From Rhodospirillaceae bacterium (GTDB lineage Bacteria; Pseudomonadota; Alphaproteobacteria; Rhodospirillales_A; Casp-alpha2), in the NCBI GenBank assembly GCA_003488105.1, contig DNMS01000021.1, forward strand, positions 1 to 14,662: a stretch of 14,662 nt of DNA, read 5' to 3'. The notes beneath the pieces are model-generated. The model saw only the letters and a list, made by a program, of their open reading frames with translations, did no database searches and was not told the DNA's origin. A program made the translations under genes and the position numbers. Every line of letters starts with the position of its first letter. Position 1 is the stretch's first letter. This document shows, piece by piece, positions 13,899 through 14,662 of the stretch.

Positions 13899-14662
13899 GC
13901 GACCACCCCGCCGGCCCGCCATTCGGCGATGTCGTCGGCGCTGAACCCGGCCTCGGCCAGGATTTCGTCGCTATGTTCGCCGACGTGGGGCGGCGGGCGG
14001 TCAATGGCGCCGCTGCCGTGGGCCAGCTTGAACCCCGGCCCGACCAGGCGCAGGGGACCATAGGGCGTGTCTACTTGTTGCAGAAGGCCACGCTCCGCGA
14101 TTTGGGGATGGTCGGCGATTTCGTCGATGCCCTTCACCGTGGCGCAGGGCACGTCGGCCTCGGTCAGGCGCTGTTCCCAACTGTCCGGATCACCGTCGCG
14201 CATGGCACCCTCGATCACGTCGCGGAGCGCACCCGCGTTTTCCGTCCGCGCCGCCCAATCGGTGAAGCGCGGATCAGAAAGCGCGTCTTCCCGGTCCAGC
14301 GCCTTTATCAAGTTGATGAATTGCTTTTCCAACAGGATCGCCAGAATGATGTAGCCGGTGCCGCAGCGGAACCGGTCGGCGGTCACCTTGCGGGTAACCG
14401 ACAGGTTGCCGTATTGGCGTTGTACGTAGCCGGCGACGGTGTATTCGGTGACGTGCTGGGCCAGGAAATTGAGGGTCGAATCCAACATGGCGACATCGAC
14501 GAACTGGCCCTTGCCGGTCTGCGTGCGCTGGTGCAGGGCGGCGGAAACGGCGAAGGCGCCGGTCATCCCGCCGATCAGGTCGCAGGCGGCGAAGCCCGCG
14601 CGCATGGGCCCGCCCTCGGCCTCGCCGGTGATCGACATGATGCCGGACATCGCCTGAATCTT
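13895..14662 (-). CDS. Family III CoA-transferase (CaiB/BaiF), partial at window edge
   Basis: The last 255 codons of a CoA-transferase are present; the N-terminal part (about 140 residues of a usual 390-410) lies beyond the right edge. The frame stays open to 14662, reading KIQAMSGIMSITGE, a characteristic stretch of the family. The catalytic Asp is present in VDVAMLDSTLNF (codon at 14480-14482), the aspartate that forms the acyl anhydride in formyl-CoA transferase. Later motifs include DPRFTDWAARTEN and EADVPCATVKGIDEIADHPQIAERGL. Such enzymes move CoA between carboxylic acids. With the thiol dioxygenase in the same operon, 3-sulfinopropionate is an attractive acceptor (see findings), but this cannot be read from the sequence alone. 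It is the first of the three visible operon genes; more may lie upstream. Confidence 0.9.
   Translation of the reverse strand, partial: KIQAMSGIMSITGEAEGGPMRAGFAACDLIGGMTGAFAVSAALHQRTQTGKGQFVDVAMLDSTLNFLAQHVTEYTVAGYVQRQYGNLSVTRKVTADRFRCGTGYIILAILLEKQFINLIKALDREDALSDPRFTDWAARTENAGALRDVIEGAMRDGDPDSWEQRLTEADVPCATVKGIDEIADHPQIAERGLLQQVDTPYGPLRLVGPGFKLAHGSGAIDRPPPHVGEHSDEILAEAGFSADDIAEWRAGGVVA

Noticed and set aside
1..14662. CRISPR arrays, IS elements, integrases, toxin-antitoxin pairs, phage genes
   Set aside because: I looked on both strands for spaced repeats, terminal inverted repeats and transposase or defence-protein motifs, and found none.

Overview
The window is GC-rich, chromosomal, and looks alphaproteobacterial, most like the Rhodospirillales. 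The main reason is the gene set hisG-hisD-UPF0262-LMW phosphatase followed by infA-maf-rng-yacG-tRNA-Phe. UPF0262 is an alphaproteobacterial family, and this order is a familiar housekeeping neighbourhood in that class. I see no IS element, integrase, rRNA or CRISPR array. No gene-free stretch exceeds 300 bases.

Left part (1-3382). A minus-strand membrane-anchored histidine-kinase-like protein appears to lack the phospho-acceptor histidine. It is divergent from a plus-strand alpha/beta hydrolase, and a CRP-type palindrome lies between them. Two minus-strand orphans follow: a three-helix membrane protein and a small exported protein.

Histidine block (3383-6294). hisG (short form), hisD, UPF0262 and a low-molecular-weight phosphatase are packed head to tail, with hisG and hisD overlapping by 17 bases. 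HisG and HisD make the first and last enzymes of histidine synthesis.

Inserted block (6319-9463). This lies where many relatives go straight from the phosphatase to infA. It holds a PAS-domain protein (minus), an exported orphan (plus), a 62-residue membrane protein (minus), a 90-residue exported protein with a CEKC motif (minus) and a divergent LysR regulator (plus). A second CRP-type palindrome and an AT-rich LysR control region with repeated ATTTC half-sites sit in its divergent promoters.

Translation and RNA block (9571-12257). infA, maf, rng and yacG are tightly spaced on the plus strand and end in a strong hairpin. A separate promoter then precedes a complete tRNA-Phe(GAA) gene with encoded CCA.

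Right part (12258-14662). Two hairpins precede a minus-strand operon of three genes joined by two ATGA overlaps. In transcription order they are a family III CoA-transferase (cut by the window edge), an IclR regulator and a cupin thiol dioxygenase. The dioxygenase appears to carry Gln where cysteine dioxygenases carry Arg. Together with the CoA-transferase this suggests a 3-mercaptopropionate / 3-sulfinopropionate catabolic operon, which is the most interesting functional lead in the window.
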